From Microbispora rosea (GTDB lineage Bacteria > Actinomycetota > Actinomycetes > Streptosporangiales > Streptosporangiaceae), in NCBI RefSeq assembly GCF_900156315.1, contig NZ_FTNI01000005.1:202167-266166 (forward strand): 64,000 nt of DNA, in the 5' to 3' direction. The translations under genes and the position numbers were made by a program. Every line of letters begins with the position of its first letter. Positions within the stretch are counted from its first letter, which is position 1. Below the pieces are notes generated by a model. The model saw only the letters and a program-made list of their open reading frames with translations. It ran no database searches and had not been told where the DNA came from. Of the stretch, positions 35,596-44,284 are shown piece after piece.

Positions 35596-35738
35596 GGGCC
35601 TGGAACAGCCCGGGACAGGACCGGAGGGATGTCCCAGCAGGCTCGACATCACCAGGAGGTAGGCCTGCCTCGCATGGCCTGGGCGCCGCTTACTGTCAGT
35701 CGCCGTGATGCGGCGGCGGGCACCCGTCAGCCGTTTGC

Positions 35739-36362
35739 TCAGACGGGAAGTTCGGTGATGCTGAGGGCGAAGTCCACGTTCCCCACCCCGTGGTTGGCGA
35801 GGCCCACCGTGACCACGCCCGCTCCTTCCAGCCAGTGCGCCATTTTCAGGCCGCCGACGTCCAGCGGGCGCAGCCCGAGGCTCTCGATGAACGCTTCCAC
35901 GCTTGCCTTGGCCTCCGCATCATCGCCGGCGATGAAGACGTCGGGCCGCCCCTTCTCCAGGACATGGCGGAAGACGGTGTTGAACGCCTTCACCACGCGG
36001 GCGCCGGCCGGGGCCACCTTGGCGACTTCCTGCGCGATCGAGGTCTCCTCGCCGTGCGCCAGCCCGTCGAACGTGGAATTGAAGGGATTGCTGATGTCGA
36101 CGATGACCTTGCCCGCGAGAGCGTCTCCGTAGTGGGCGACGGCCGGCACGACGCCGTTGTACAACAGGGCCACGATGACGAGGTCCCCGGCCGGGGTGGT
36201 GCCCCATTCTCCGGTCGTGGCGCCGTCGCCGAGAGCCTTGGCCAGGCCGGCGGCCTTGGACTGATCGCGGCCCATGATCTCGACGGTGTTGCCGCCCGCC
36301 ATCGCCCGCGCGCCGATGGTGCGGGCCATGTTCCCGGTGCCGATGATGCTGATTTTGCTCAT
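35739..36362 (-). CDS. NADPH-dependent F420 reductase-like oxidoreductase
   Basis: The 207-residue protein has an N-terminal Rossmann motif (ISIIGTGNMARTIGARAMAGG) and the COG2085 features ISNPFN, VKAFNTVF and LGLRPLDVGGL. True members transfer hydride between NADPH and coenzyme F420, which actinomycetes use widely. The short length (207) fits. It follows the SDR gene by 33 bases on the same strand and is probably in its operon. Confidence 0.85.
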   Translation of the reverse strand: MSKISIIGTGNMARTIGARAMAGGNTVEIMGRDQSKAAGLAKALGDGATTGEWGTTPAGDLVIVALLYNGVVPAVAHYGDALAGKVIVDISNPFNSTFDGLAHGEETSIAQEVAKVAPAGARVVKAFNTVFRHVLEKGRPDVFIAGDDAEAKASVEAFIESLGLRPLDVGGLKMAHWLEGAGVVTVGLANHGVGNVDFALSITELPV

Positions 36363-36395
36363 GAGATGTCCTGCCGTGGGTGTGGGTTGCTTGGT

Positions 36396-37130
36396 TCAGA
36401 TGGCGGTGGTGCCGCCGTCGGCGACGAGTTCCATGCCGTTGACGTAGCTGGAGTCGTCGGAGGCGAGGAAGAGGGCGGCGGTGGCGATTTCCTCGGGCCG
36501 GCCCATCTGGCCACGGGGGATGAGGGACTCGAACTGGCGCTTGGTGGCCTCGTCGAAGAGTTCTTCCTGCTTGGCGGTGGCGACCTGACCGGGGGTCAGG
36601 ACGTTGACGCGGATGCGGCGGTCCTTGAGCTCGTTGAGCCAGACGCGGGCCCAGGCCTGCTGGACGGCCTTGCTGCCGGCGTAGACGCTCCAGCCGGGGA
36701 AGCCGCCGAGGGAGGCGTTGGAGCCGGTCATGAGGATGGAGCCGCCGTCGTTGAAGAGCGGGAGGGCCTTCTGGACGGTGAACAGGGTGCCTCGGGCGTT
36801 GAGCCCGAACCAGGTGTCGAACTGGGCCTCGGTGATCTCGCCGAGCGGGGCGGGCTCGCCGCCGCCTGCGCTGGCCCACAGCACGTCGAGGCTGCCCTTC
36901 TCCCGCTTGACGGTGTCGTACAGGCGGTCCAGGTCGTCCAGGTCGGCGGCGTCGCCCTGGACGCCGGTGACGTTGCGGCCGATCTGCTTCACGGCCTCGT
37001 CCAGGGCGTCCTGGCGGCGGCCGGTGATGAAGACGTGCGCTCCCTCGTCGACGAACAGCTTCGCGCCGGCCAGCGCCATGCCGGTGGTGGCGCCAGTGAT
37101 GACCGCGACCTTGCCGTCGAGCTTTCCCAT
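36396..37130 (-). CDS. SDR family oxidoreductase
   Basis: The 244-residue protein has a modified cofactor loop (TGATTGMALAG, with Met in the usual Ile-Gly site), ASAGGG in place of NNAG, catalytic Ser in MTGSNAS and YAGSK, and an ending VNGMELVADGG typical of the family. The unusual glycine loop is shared by a well-known branch of actinobacterial and proteobacterial SDRs adjacent to TetR genes. Divergent from the TetR at 37276 and probably repressed by it through the site at 37181-37204. Confidence 0.9.
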   Translation of the reverse strand: MGKLDGKVAVITGATTGMALAGAKLFVDEGAHVFITGRRQDALDEAVKQIGRNVTGVQGDAADLDDLDRLYDTVKREKGSLDVLWASAGGGEPAPLGEITEAQFDTWFGLNARGTLFTVQKALPLFNDGGSILMTGSNASLGGFPGWSVYAGSKAVQQAWARVWLNELKDRRIRVNVLTPGQVATAKQEELFDEATKRQFESLIPRGQMGRPEEIATAALFLASDDSSYVNGMELVADGGTTAI

Positions 37131-37180
37131 AGTCGCTCCCTTGGGTCGGTGGTGCTGTGTGCACCTGGGGGTGACGGTGT

Positions 37181-37204
37181 TAAGTACACCGCTCTGTGTG
37201 CTTA
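37181..37204. promoter_or_regulatory. Inverted repeat TAAGTACAC-N6-GTGTGCTTA, probable TetR operator
   Basis: Nine-base arms with one mismatch around CGCTCT, between the divergent SDR and TetR starts. Extra half-sites (TGTGTGCAC at 37155, TATGTACACC at 37234) flank it. Confidence 0.6.
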
Positions 37205-37275
37205 CCGTACGGGGCGGGTGGCCGGGACGCAAACTATGTACACCGGCCGTTACCCAGCCCGGGTACCATGGGCCC

Positions 37276-37887
37276 ATGACGGAAGTGGAGAAGGGCCCCC
37301 AGGGCCGCCGCCGCGGCCGGGGCGCCCGCGAGCGCATCCTCAGCGCGTCCCAACAGCTGTTCCGCGAGCAGGGCATCAACCGCACCGGCATGAACGAGCT
37401 CTGCGCGGCGGCCCAGGTGTCCAAGCGCACGGCCTACCAGCACTTCACCGGCAAGGACGAACTCGTCGCCGAATACCTGCGCCGGTTCGACCCCTCCGTT
37501 CTGTCCGGCGTGTTCGACCGCACCGACCTCACGCCCCGCGAACGGCTCCTCGCCGCCTTCGACATCCCCCCCACCACCCCGCTGTGCCCCTACATCGCCG
37601 CCGCCGTCGAACTCCACGACCCCCAGCACCCCGCATCCCAGTACGCACGCGACTACAAGAAAGCCGTCGCCGCGCGGCTCGCCGACACCGCCCGCGAAGC
37701 CGGCGCCGCCGACCCCGAACAGCTCGGCGAGCAGCTCGCGCTGCTCATCGACGGCGCCGCGGCCCGCACCCGGGTCCTCAACGCCGACGCCTTCCCCACC
37801 GCCGCCGCCATCGCCGCCGTCCTCATCGACAACGCCATTCCCGCCGCGGCCGGCGATGACCGACGGCGAGAGGAAGAGTCAGGTTGA
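37276..37887 (+). CDS. TetR family transcriptional regulator
   Basis: The 203-residue protein has a TetR helix-turn-helix (ARERILSASQQLFREQGINRTGMNELCAAAQVSKRTAYQHFTGKDELVAEYLRRF) and an all-helical ligand domain ending in PAAAGDDRRREEESG. Start ATG 37276; an in-frame upstream extension is a shadow of the SDR gene. Divergent from the SDR/F420-reductase-like operon, which it probably represses. Confidence 0.9.
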   Translation: MTEVEKGPQGRRRGRGARERILSASQQLFREQGINRTGMNELCAAAQVSKRTAYQHFTGKDELVAEYLRRFDPSVLSGVFDRTDLTPRERLLAAFDIPPTTPLCPYIAAAVELHDPQHPASQYARDYKKAVAARLADTAREAGAADPEQLGEQLALLIDGAAARTRVLNADAFPTAAAIAAVLIDNAIPAAAGDDRRREEESG

Positions 37888-37939
37888 CTTGGCACTCCGC
37901 GGCCGGGCTGGGCGCGCTGCCGGTCGTGCGGCTGCACCC

Positions 37940-38033
37940 GCCCCGGCATGGTGATGTGGTTGTGGTGCCGCGCGAACGGGGAGAGGCGAGAGACGTCCTC
38001 GTCGCGGACGTCGAAGCCGTCCCTGGCGGCCAC
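37940..38033 (-). pseudogene. Tn3 family transposase C-terminal remnant
   Basis: On the minus strand about 30 codons read DGFDVRDEDVSRLSPFARHH, then NHITMPGR. V-R-D-E-D-V-x-R-L-S-P-F with the following HH and I-N-M-x-G-R is the diagnostic C-terminal stretch of Tn3 transposases. A small insertion breaks the next motif, and no other part of the gene or terminal repeat was found nearby. Confidence 0.6.
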
Positions 38034-38133
38034 CTTAGGGTCGGCGAGGGAGCCGGTGCCGCCTACGCGTGGCGTCCCCGCGGCGAGCCGGGGTTGCTCG
38101 CCGAAGGCCTGTCCCGGTTATGGTCTCGTTGCG

Positions 38134-38592
38134 TCACGACCCGTGGCGGGTCGACATGTTCTGCCCGATCAGGCACACGTCCGGTGCGGATCCGCAGAAG
38201 GAGGACTCCACCTCGAACACGCCGTGGTCGGTGATGGCCTGCTGTGCCTGTCCCCGGACGAAGGTGGGGCTGATGACGCCGGTCAGGTTCTGGTTGTGAC
38301 GGCCCGCGCCGGATTGCCCCTGGCCGCCGCCCGCGCGTCCTCCCTTGATCACCTGGCCGCCGCCCGTACGCCGTCGTCCGATCATCTGCCCGCCGTCTCC
38401 GCCCGGACCGGGGTTGCGCAGGGCGATGTGCTCCGCGCGCGAATGATGCGGGGCGACGCGGGCACTCGCCGGCTGCGCGAGCGCGACCCCCGCCGCGGTG
38501 ATCACGAGCGCGGCCACGAACAGCCGCCGGGCGGGGAGGCCCGACGCGAGGACCTTGGTGTCGCGCGGGTCGCGCGTGCGGGAGCGGGACAT
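38134..38592 (-). CDS. Secreted Gly/Arg-rich hypothetical protein
   Basis: The 152-residue protein has an Arg-rich n-region, a hydrophobic core (LFVAALVITAAGVALA) and a PASA-type signal-peptidase site near residue 44. The mature part is rich in Gly, Gln, Arg and His (GGQMIGRRRTGGGQVIKGGRAGGGQGQSG) and ends with a Cys pair (SFCGSAPDVCLIGQ) that could form a disulfide. No family recognised. An in-frame ATG at 38667 would give a longer N-terminus. It may be a cell-wall or extracellular protein. Confidence 0.6.
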   Translation of the reverse strand: MSRSRTRDPRDTKVLASGLPARRLFVAALVITAAGVALAQPASARVAPHHSRAEHIALRNPGPGGDGGQMIGRRRTGGGQVIKGGRAGGGQGQSGAGRHNQNLTGVISPTFVRGQAQQAITDHGVFEVESSFCGSAPDVCLIGQNMSTRHGS

Positions 38593-38785
38593 CTCGGTAA
38601 CGGCCTTCCTGTTCCTGACCCGGCGTTCGCTGTCGCTCGTCCGGTTCCGCCGGGACGTGACCCTCATACCCGGCCTGGACCTGCGTAGCTGCGGCGCGGA
38701 GCCAAGTGGCGATCAGCTGTCGGCCACGACCCCGGAAACCCGCGGGTGGACCGGGGAGCCGGTCGCGCCGCCCGCCGGGCGCTTC

Positions 38786-39559
38786 CTAGTGGACGCTGAA
38801 GCCGCCGTCGACGCAGAGGGTTTGGCCGGTGACGTACGACGAGGCGTCGGAGGCGAGGAAGACGGCCACGCCGCGGAAGTCGTCGGGGACGCCGTTGCGG
38901 CCGGTCATGGACCGGGTGGCCATGTGCTCCACCCGTCCGGGGACGGCCTGGGCGGGCGCGGTCAGGGGGGTCAGGACGAAGCCGGGGATGATCGTGTTGC
39001 TGGTGACCCCGTGCGCCGACCACGCCTCGGCCTGGGAGCGGGTCAGCCCGCAGACGGCGGCCTTGGCCGCGCCGTAGACGCCGCTGTCGCCGAAGGCGCT
39101 GATGGACTGCTGGGAGCCGATGTTGATGATGCGGCCCCGGCCCCGGGCGGCCATGCGAGGTCCGAAGTGCTGCCCGAGCAGGAACGGCGCGGTGAGGTTG
39201 ACGGCGATGGTCTGGTCGTAGTCGTCGGCGGTCAGCTCGGCCATGGGTCTTCTGATGTTGTTGGCGGCGTCGTTGACGAGGATGTCGATCTCGCCGAAGA
39301 CGTCGCCCGCCTCTTCGCACACGCGGGCGACGTCGGCGCGGTCGCCGAGGTCGGCGCTGATCGCGGCCGCGCGCACGCCGTGGCCTTCGAGTCCGCCGAC
39401 CGCCTCGGCGAGCTCCCTGCGCCGCCGGGCGACCAGGACCACGGCGGCGCCGGCGCGGCCGAGCGCCTCGGCGATGGCGTATCCGATTCCGGAGCTGCCT
39501 CCGGTGACCAGGGCGACCCGGCCGGTGAGCGAGAAGAGTTCCTCGATGTAGGTCGGCAT
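38786..39559 (-). CDS. SDR family oxidoreductase (gluconate 5-dehydrogenase-like)
   Basis: The 257-residue protein has VTGGSSGIG, NDAAN in place of NNAG, catalytic Ser in NIGSQQS and YGAAK, then IPGFVLTPLT and the ending GQTLCVDGGFSVH. The pattern is that of gluconate 5-dehydrogenase/3-oxoacyl-reductase-like enzymes. Its start lies 45 bases after a MarR gene on the same strand, which probably controls it. Substrate unknown. Confidence 0.9.
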   Translation of the reverse strand: MPTYIEELFSLTGRVALVTGGSSGIGYAIAEALGRAGAAVVLVARRRRELAEAVGGLEGHGVRAAAISADLGDRADVARVCEEAGDVFGEIDILVNDAANNIRRPMAELTADDYDQTIAVNLTAPFLLGQHFGPRMAARGRGRIINIGSQQSISAFGDSGVYGAAKAAVCGLTRSQAEAWSAHGVTSNTIIPGFVLTPLTAPAQAVPGRVEHMATRSMTGRNGVPDDFRGVAVFLASDASSYVTGQTLCVDGGFSVH

Positions 39560-39604
39560 ATCGCCGGAAGGTAGCAGCAGGCCGGGGCGGGCCCGGGAGA
39601 CAGG

Positions 39605-40165
39605 TCAGGCGGGCGGGCCGGCGTCTTCGGTGTGCATCTCGCGCATCACGTCCTCGATCTTGCGCATCACCGTCTCCATGGTGCGCAGGGTCTCGGTGTC
39701 GAGGCGCCGCAGGAGGCGGATGTAGCCTCCGGTGCCGGCTTCGATGATCTCGCTGGTGAGCCGCCGCCCGGCCTCGGTGAGCTCGACGCGGCGTACGCGG
39801 CGGTCGTGGGGGTCCTCGTGCCGGCTGGCCAGGCCCTGGGCCACCACGCGGTCGACGATGCCGGTGACGGTGGCCAGGCCGACGCCGAGGTGGCGGGCGA
39901 GTTCCTGCCCGGAGGTGGACCCGGCGAACGACAGGAACATGACGACCTTGAGCTGCTGCATCGTGAGGGTGGAGGCCAGCAGCGGCATCGAGCGGTCGCG
40001 GGCGAAGAACCGGCCCATGCTGCGCTGCAACTCCGCGAGGCGGGTGATGAGGCACCCGCGCTCGGGGTCCTCCCCGATCTCCGCGGGGGTGGCGGGGTCG
40101 TCCTGCGGGCGGGGGGCGGCCGCCGCGCCGGTTCCGGTGCGGCGCTCGGCTGGGCTGTCGTTCAC
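39605..40165 (-). CDS. MarR family transcriptional regulator
   Basis: The 186-residue protein has a disordered N-terminus (ERRTGTGAAAAPRPQDDPATPAE), then a MarR domain with LTMQQLKVVMFLSFAGSTSGQELARHLGVGLATVTGIVDRVVAQGLASRHEDPHDRRVRRVELTEAG. GTG 40165 was chosen because GAGAGG ends five bases before it; a GTG at 40171 overlaps that site. Divergent from an RND efflux gene 111 bases away, the likely target. Confidence 0.88.
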   Translation of the reverse strand: MNDSPAERRTGTGAAAAPRPQDDPATPAEIGEDPERGCLITRLAELQRSMGRFFARDRSMPLLASTLTMQQLKVVMFLSFAGSTSGQELARHLGVGLATVTGIVDRVVAQGLASRHEDPHDRRVRRVELTEAGRRLTSEIIEAGTGGYIRLLRRLDTETLRTMETVMRKIEDVMREMHTEDAGPPA

Positions 40166-40276
40166 TGTCACCTCTCAGGTCAAGAGGTTACCAGCCGTTA
40201 ATGCGACCGCTGAATGTTCGGACAAGGCGAAGTGTTAGGCTTGGGCAAACACTTTCCCCCGATGTCAGGAGCTCGG

Positions 40277-43200
40277 ATGACCTCCTTGGCCAGGCTGAGC
40301 CTTGGCAACCGCACCCTCGTGATCATGATCGCGTTGGTGCTCGCGGGTGTCGGTTTGTTCGCGATCCCCTCGTTGAAGCAACAGCTTTTCCCGTCGCTGG
40401 AGTTCCCGGCGGCGTTCACGGTGGCGAGTTATCCGGGCGCCGCTCCCGAGATCGTGGAGGAGCAGGTCACCAAGCCGATCGAGAGCGCGTTCCAGGGTAT
40501 CGCCGGCGTCACCGACATCACCTCCACTTCCCGCGAGGGGATGTCGCAGGTGCAGGTGGCCTATGACTTCGGCACCGACATCGACCAGATGATCGGGAAG
40601 ATGCAGCAGGCCGTGAGCCGGATCAAGGCACAGCTCCCGGCCGACGTCGATCCGCAGGTGGTCGCGGGCAGCACCGACGACATCCCGGTGATGGCGATCG
40701 CGGTGGGCGACGGCGGCGACCAGCACGCCATGGTCGACAAGATCGAGAAGATCATGGTGCCGGAGCTGCAGTCGATCGAGGGCGTTCGCGACGTCACCGT
40801 CAGCGGCGCCAGTGAGCAGCAGGTCGTCATCACCCCTGACCAGGGCAGGCTAGCCCCGCTGGGGTTGTCGGCCGCGGCCATCCCCGATCTCCTGCGGGCC
40901 AACGGAGTGTCGATCCCGGCCGGCACGCTGACCGAGGACGGCAAGTCGCTGACCGTGCAGATCGGCGACCCGGTGCGTACGGTGAAGGACCTCGAAAACC
41001 TCTACCTGACCCCCGCCGCGCCCGCGGCGGGCCAGGGCACCGGGGGCGGCCAAAGCGGCGGCGCAGGCGGCGGCGCGAGCGCAGGACGGGCCGCTGGCCA
41101 GGGCACGGGACAGGGCGGCGCCGCCGGGCCGGGGGCGTCCGCGAGCGCGGCGACGGCGCAGGCCCGTGCGGCCGCGGCCCGGCCGAAACCGGTCAAGCTC
41201 GGCGACGTGGCCGACGTCAAGGTCGTGGACGCCTCGGCGACCACGCTCACCCGCACCAACGGCACTGCGAGCCTCGGCGTGTCGATCACGATGGTGCCCG
41301 ACGGCAACGCCGTGCAGATCTCCCACAAGGTGAACGACGCGCTGCCGGACCTGAAGCGTGCACTCGGCGACACGGCCGAGCTGACCGTGGTGTTCGACCA
41401 GGCGCCGTACGTCGAGCGGTCCATCGAGGACCTCACCACCGAGGGCCTGCTGGGCCTGGCGTTCGCCGTGCTCGTGATCCTGGTGTTCCTGCTGTCGGTC
41501 CGTTCGACCCTGGTCACGGCCGTGTCGATCCCACTGTCGGTGGTGATCGCGCTGATCGCGCTGTGGATCGGCGACTACTCGCTGAACCTGCTGACGCTGG
41601 GGGCGCTGACGATCGCCGTGGGCCGGGTGGTCGACGACTCGATCGTGGTGCTGGAGAACATCAAGCGCCATCTCGCCTACGGCGAGGAGAAGCGGCGGGC
41701 GATCCTCGGCGCGGTGCGCGAGGTGTCCGGCGCGGTGACCGCCTCGACGCTCACGACGGTCGCGGTGTTCCTGCCGATCGCCTTCGTCGGCGGGATGGTG
41801 GGGCAGTTGTTCAGCCCGTTCGCCATCACGGTGACCGTCGCGCTGCTCGCGTCGCTGCTGGTGGCGCTGACCGTCATCCCGGTGCTGGCGTACTGGTTCC
41901 TCAAGGCGCCGTCGCTCACTCCGCAGGAGGCGCAGGCCGCACGTGAGGACGCCGAGCGCAGGGAGCTGCGCAGCCCGCTGCAGCGGATCTATCTGCCGGT
42001 GCTGCGGTTCGCGACGCGGCGGCGCCTGGTCACGGTGCTGATCGGGGTGGTGGTGTTCGCCGCCACGATGGCGCTGGCGCCCAACCTGAAGACGAACTTC
42101 CTCGACAACTCGGGCAACGACACCACGCAGATCAGCCAGCGGATGCCGGTCGGGACCGACCTGGCGACCACCGACGCGGCGGCCAAGAAGGTCGAGGAGG
42201 TGCTCGCGGCCGACGGGGGCGTGAAGTCCTACCAGGTGACGGTCGGCGGCGGGAACCGCTTCCTCGGCGGGGTGGGCGGCAGCTCCGACCGCGCGTCGTT
42301 CTCCGTCACGCTGAAGGAGGGCGTGGAGACGTCCGCCCTGGAGGACCGGCTGCGGCAGAGGCTGGAGAGCCTGAAGGGCATCGGCGACGTCACGGTCGGC
42401 GGCAGTGGCGGCGGGTTCAACTCCGACCAGGTGCAGGTCATCGTGCAGGGCTCGGACGAGGCGGCGCTGAAGACGGCGGCCACCGCGGTGCGCGACGCCA
42501 TGGCCGGGATCGACGGGCTGCGGGACGTCGCCTCCAACCTCGAAGACAGCGTCCCGCGGGTCGAGGTGCACGTGGACCGGGAGAAGGCCGCCGCCAGGGG
42601 CCTGACCGAGGCCGGGATCGGGCAGCTGGTCGCGCAGGCGTTCCGCGGCGCGCCGGTCGGCTCGATCGACGTCGACGGCCGGTCCAGCGACGTGATCCTG
42701 CGCGCCGGCGGTGACGCGCCGGAGGACATCGCGGCGATCAGGAAGCTCGCGATCCCCACGGCGACGGGCATGGTGAAGCTCGGCGACGTGGCCGACGTGG
42801 TGAAGGCCGACGGCCCGACCCAGATCACCCGGCAGGACGGCGACCGCACCGCGACCGTGTCGGGCACCGCCGACGCGTCCAACCTCGGTGCGATCACCGC
42901 GAAGGTCACCGACACGTTGAAGACGCTGACGCTGCCGGCCGGGGTGACGTACGAGATCGGCGGTGCGAGCTCTCAGCAGCAGGACGCGTTCGCCGACCTG
43001 GGGCTGGCCATGCTGCTCGCGGTGGCGATCGTCTTCATGATCATGGTGGCGACGTTCCGGAGCCTGGTGCAGCCGCTGATTCTGCTGGTGTCGATCCCGT
43101 TCGCGGCGACCGGGGCGATCGGGCTGCTGCTGGCCACCGACACGGCGCTCGGTGTGCCCGCGCTGATCGGCATGCTGATGCTGATCGGCATCGTCGTCAC

Positions 43201-43570
43201 CAACGCGATCGTGCTGATCGACCTGATCAACCAGTATCGCGAGCAGGGTCTGGGCGTGGTGGAGGCGGTCATGGAGGGCGGCCGGCGGCGGCTTCGCCCG
43301 ATCCTGATGACCGCGATCGCGACGATCTGCGCGCTCACCCCGATGGCGCTGGGCGTGACCGGGTCGGGCGGGTTCATCTCCCAGCCGCTGGCCATCGTCG
43401 TGATCGGCGGCCTGATCTCCTCGACGCTGCTGACGCTGGTGCTGGTGCCGACGCTCTACACGATGGTGGAGCGGCTCAAGGAGCGCATGCGCCGTACGCC
43501 GAAGGAGCCCGCGGCGGGCGACGACGACCTCACCGTGTACGGCAAGGAGGCCCTCGAACCGGCCAAGTGA
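40277..43570 (+). CDS. RND efflux transporter, AcrB/HAE1-like
   Basis: The 1097-residue membrane protein has the 12-helix RND plan: helix 1 after SLGNRTL, a large extracytoplasmic porter domain, helices 2-6 with the proton-relay Asp pair in VGRVVDDSIVVLENIKRH, a second porter domain and helices 7-12 (MLMLIGIVVTNAIVLIDLINQYREQG). A Gly/Ala/Gln low-complexity insert at about residues 246-305 interrupts the first porter domain. In actinomycetes MmpL-type pumps are commoner than this AcrB type. No membrane fusion or outer-membrane partner is nearby, as expected in a Gram-positive. AGGAG five bases before ATG 40277. Probably repressed by the divergent MarR. Confidence 0.93.
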   Translation: MTSLARLSLGNRTLVIMIALVLAGVGLFAIPSLKQQLFPSLEFPAAFTVASYPGAAPEIVEEQVTKPIESAFQGIAGVTDITSTSREGMSQVQVAYDFGTDIDQMIGKMQQAVSRIKAQLPADVDPQVVAGSTDDIPVMAIAVGDGGDQHAMVDKIEKIMVPELQSIEGVRDVTVSGASEQQVVITPDQGRLAPLGLSAAAIPDLLRANGVSIPAGTLTEDGKSLTVQIGDPVRTVKDLENLYLTPAAPAAGQGTGGGQSGGAGGGASAGRAAGQGTGQGGAAGPGASASAATAQARAAAARPKPVKLGDVADVKVVDASATTLTRTNGTASLGVSITMVPDGNAVQISHKVNDALPDLKRALGDTAELTVVFDQAPYVERSIEDLTTEGLLGLAFAVLVILVFLLSVRSTLVTAVSIPLSVVIALIALWIGDYSLNLLTLGALTIAVGRVVDDSIVVLENIKRHLAYGEEKRRAILGAVREVSGAVTASTLTTVAVFLPIAFVGGMVGQLFSPFAITVTVALLASLLVALTVIPVLAYWFLKAPSLTPQEAQAAREDAERRELRSPLQRIYLPVLRFATRRRLVTVLIGVVVFAATMALAPNLKTNFLDNSGNDTTQISQRMPVGTDLATTDAAAKKVEEVLAADGGVKSYQVTVGGGNRFLGGVGGSSDRASFSVTLKEGVETSALEDRLRQRLESLKGIGDVTVGGSGGGFNSDQVQVIVQGSDEAALKTAATAVRDAMAGIDGLRDVASNLEDSVPRVEVHVDREKAAARGLTEAGIGQLVAQAFRGAPVGSIDVDGRSSDVILRAGGDAPEDIAAIRKLAIPTATGMVKLGDVADVVKADGPTQITRQDGDRTATVSGTADASNLGAITAKVTDTLKTLTLPAGVTYEIGGASSQQQDAFADLGLAMLLAVAIVFMIMVATFRSLVQPLILLVSIPFAATGAIGLLLATDTALGVPALIGMLMLIGIVVTNAIVLIDLINQYREQGLGVVEAVMEGGRRRLRPILMTAIATICALTPMALGVTGSGGFISQPLAIVVIGGLISSTLLTLVLVPTLYTMVERLKERMRRTPKEPAAGDDDLTVYGKEALEPAK

Positions 43571-43590
43571 CCCGGCCGTCACAAAGGCAT

Positions 43591-43642
43591 AACCGCAAAC
43601 AGTTCTTCGCGAAGACTCCTTCGCGAAGAACTGTTTGCGGTT
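43591..43642. promoter_or_regulatory. Large inverted repeat, 24-base arms, operator and/or terminator
   Basis: Perfect 24-base arms (43591-43614 and 43619-43642) around ACTC. Each arm itself contains the palindrome CTTCGCGAAG. It lies 20 bases after the RND stop and 12 bases before the ArsR-like ATG. It could bind two dimers of that regulator; as RNA it would form a hairpin ending the RND transcript. Confidence 0.75.
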
Positions 43643-43654
43643 TATGGTGGGGTC

Positions 43655-44284
43655 ATGACCGATCACGGCGACATGCCCCAGAGCCCGCTCACGGAGGACG
43701 CGGTCGTCCTCGACGCGAAGGGGCTTCGCGCCCTCGCGCATCCGGTGCGCGTGCAGGTGGTGGGCCTGCTGCGCAAGCACGGCCCTTCGACGGCCACCCG
43801 GCTCGCCGAGCTGCTGAACATCAACTCTGGGGCGGCCAGCTACCACCTGCGCCGGCTCGCCGCCGCGGGCTTCGTCCAGGAGGACACCACGCGCGGGAAC
43901 GCGCGGGAGCGATGGTGGCGCGCGGCCCACCAGTCGACCTTCCTCGACGACCTGGACCTGGCCGAGCAGGAACCCGAGGCGACGGTGGCCTACCTGCAGT
44001 CGGTCGCCGCCACCTACACCATGCGCACCCAGCGGGCGATCAACGAGCTCCAGACGATGCCCCGCGAGTGGCGTGCCGCGTGCGACATGAGCGACTGGGC
44101 GCTGCGGCTGACCCCGCAGGAGGCCATCGCCCTGCGGGAGGAGCTGTGGGCGGTCATCGCGCGCCACCGCCGCGACGTGCCGGAGGCGGCCGGCGCCCCC
44201 GAGGACGCCGAACGAGTGTCGCTGATCGTGGAGATCCTGCCCGAACTGGACGCGCCCGCCGCCCCGGAAGACGACACCCCATGA
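43655..44284 (+). CDS. ArsR/HTH_20-type winged helix regulator
   Basis: The 209-residue protein has an ArsR-like domain (LRALAHPVRVQVVGLLRKHGPSTATRLAELLNINSGAASYHLRRLAAAGFVQEDTTRGNARERWWRAA) and an acidic helical C-terminal half. No metal-binding Cys cluster. Proteins of this type regulate a coupled MFS transporter gene. ATGA overlap with the MFS gene. The 24-base-arm repeat just upstream is the probable operator. Confidence 0.9.
   Translation: MTDHGDMPQSPLTEDAVVLDAKGLRALAHPVRVQVVGLLRKHGPSTATRLAELLNINSGAASYHLRRLAAAGFVQEDTTRGNARERWWRAAHQSTFLDDLDLAEQEPEATVAYLQSVAATYTMRTQRAINELQTMPREWRAACDMSDWALRLTPQEAIALREELWAVIARHRRDVPEAAGAPEDAERVSLIVEILPELDAPAAPEDDTP

Noticed and set aside
37884-38234. 116-codon frame starting with TTG in overlap with the TetR stop
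   Set aside because: Composition is unlike a protein, no ribosome site, and the opposite strand shows the Tn3 transposase relic.
40850-44167. 1105-codon open frame on the minus strand opposite the RND and ArsR genes
   Set aside because: His/Arg/Gln-rich composition of an antisense shadow. The plus strand encodes proteins with complete family motifs here.
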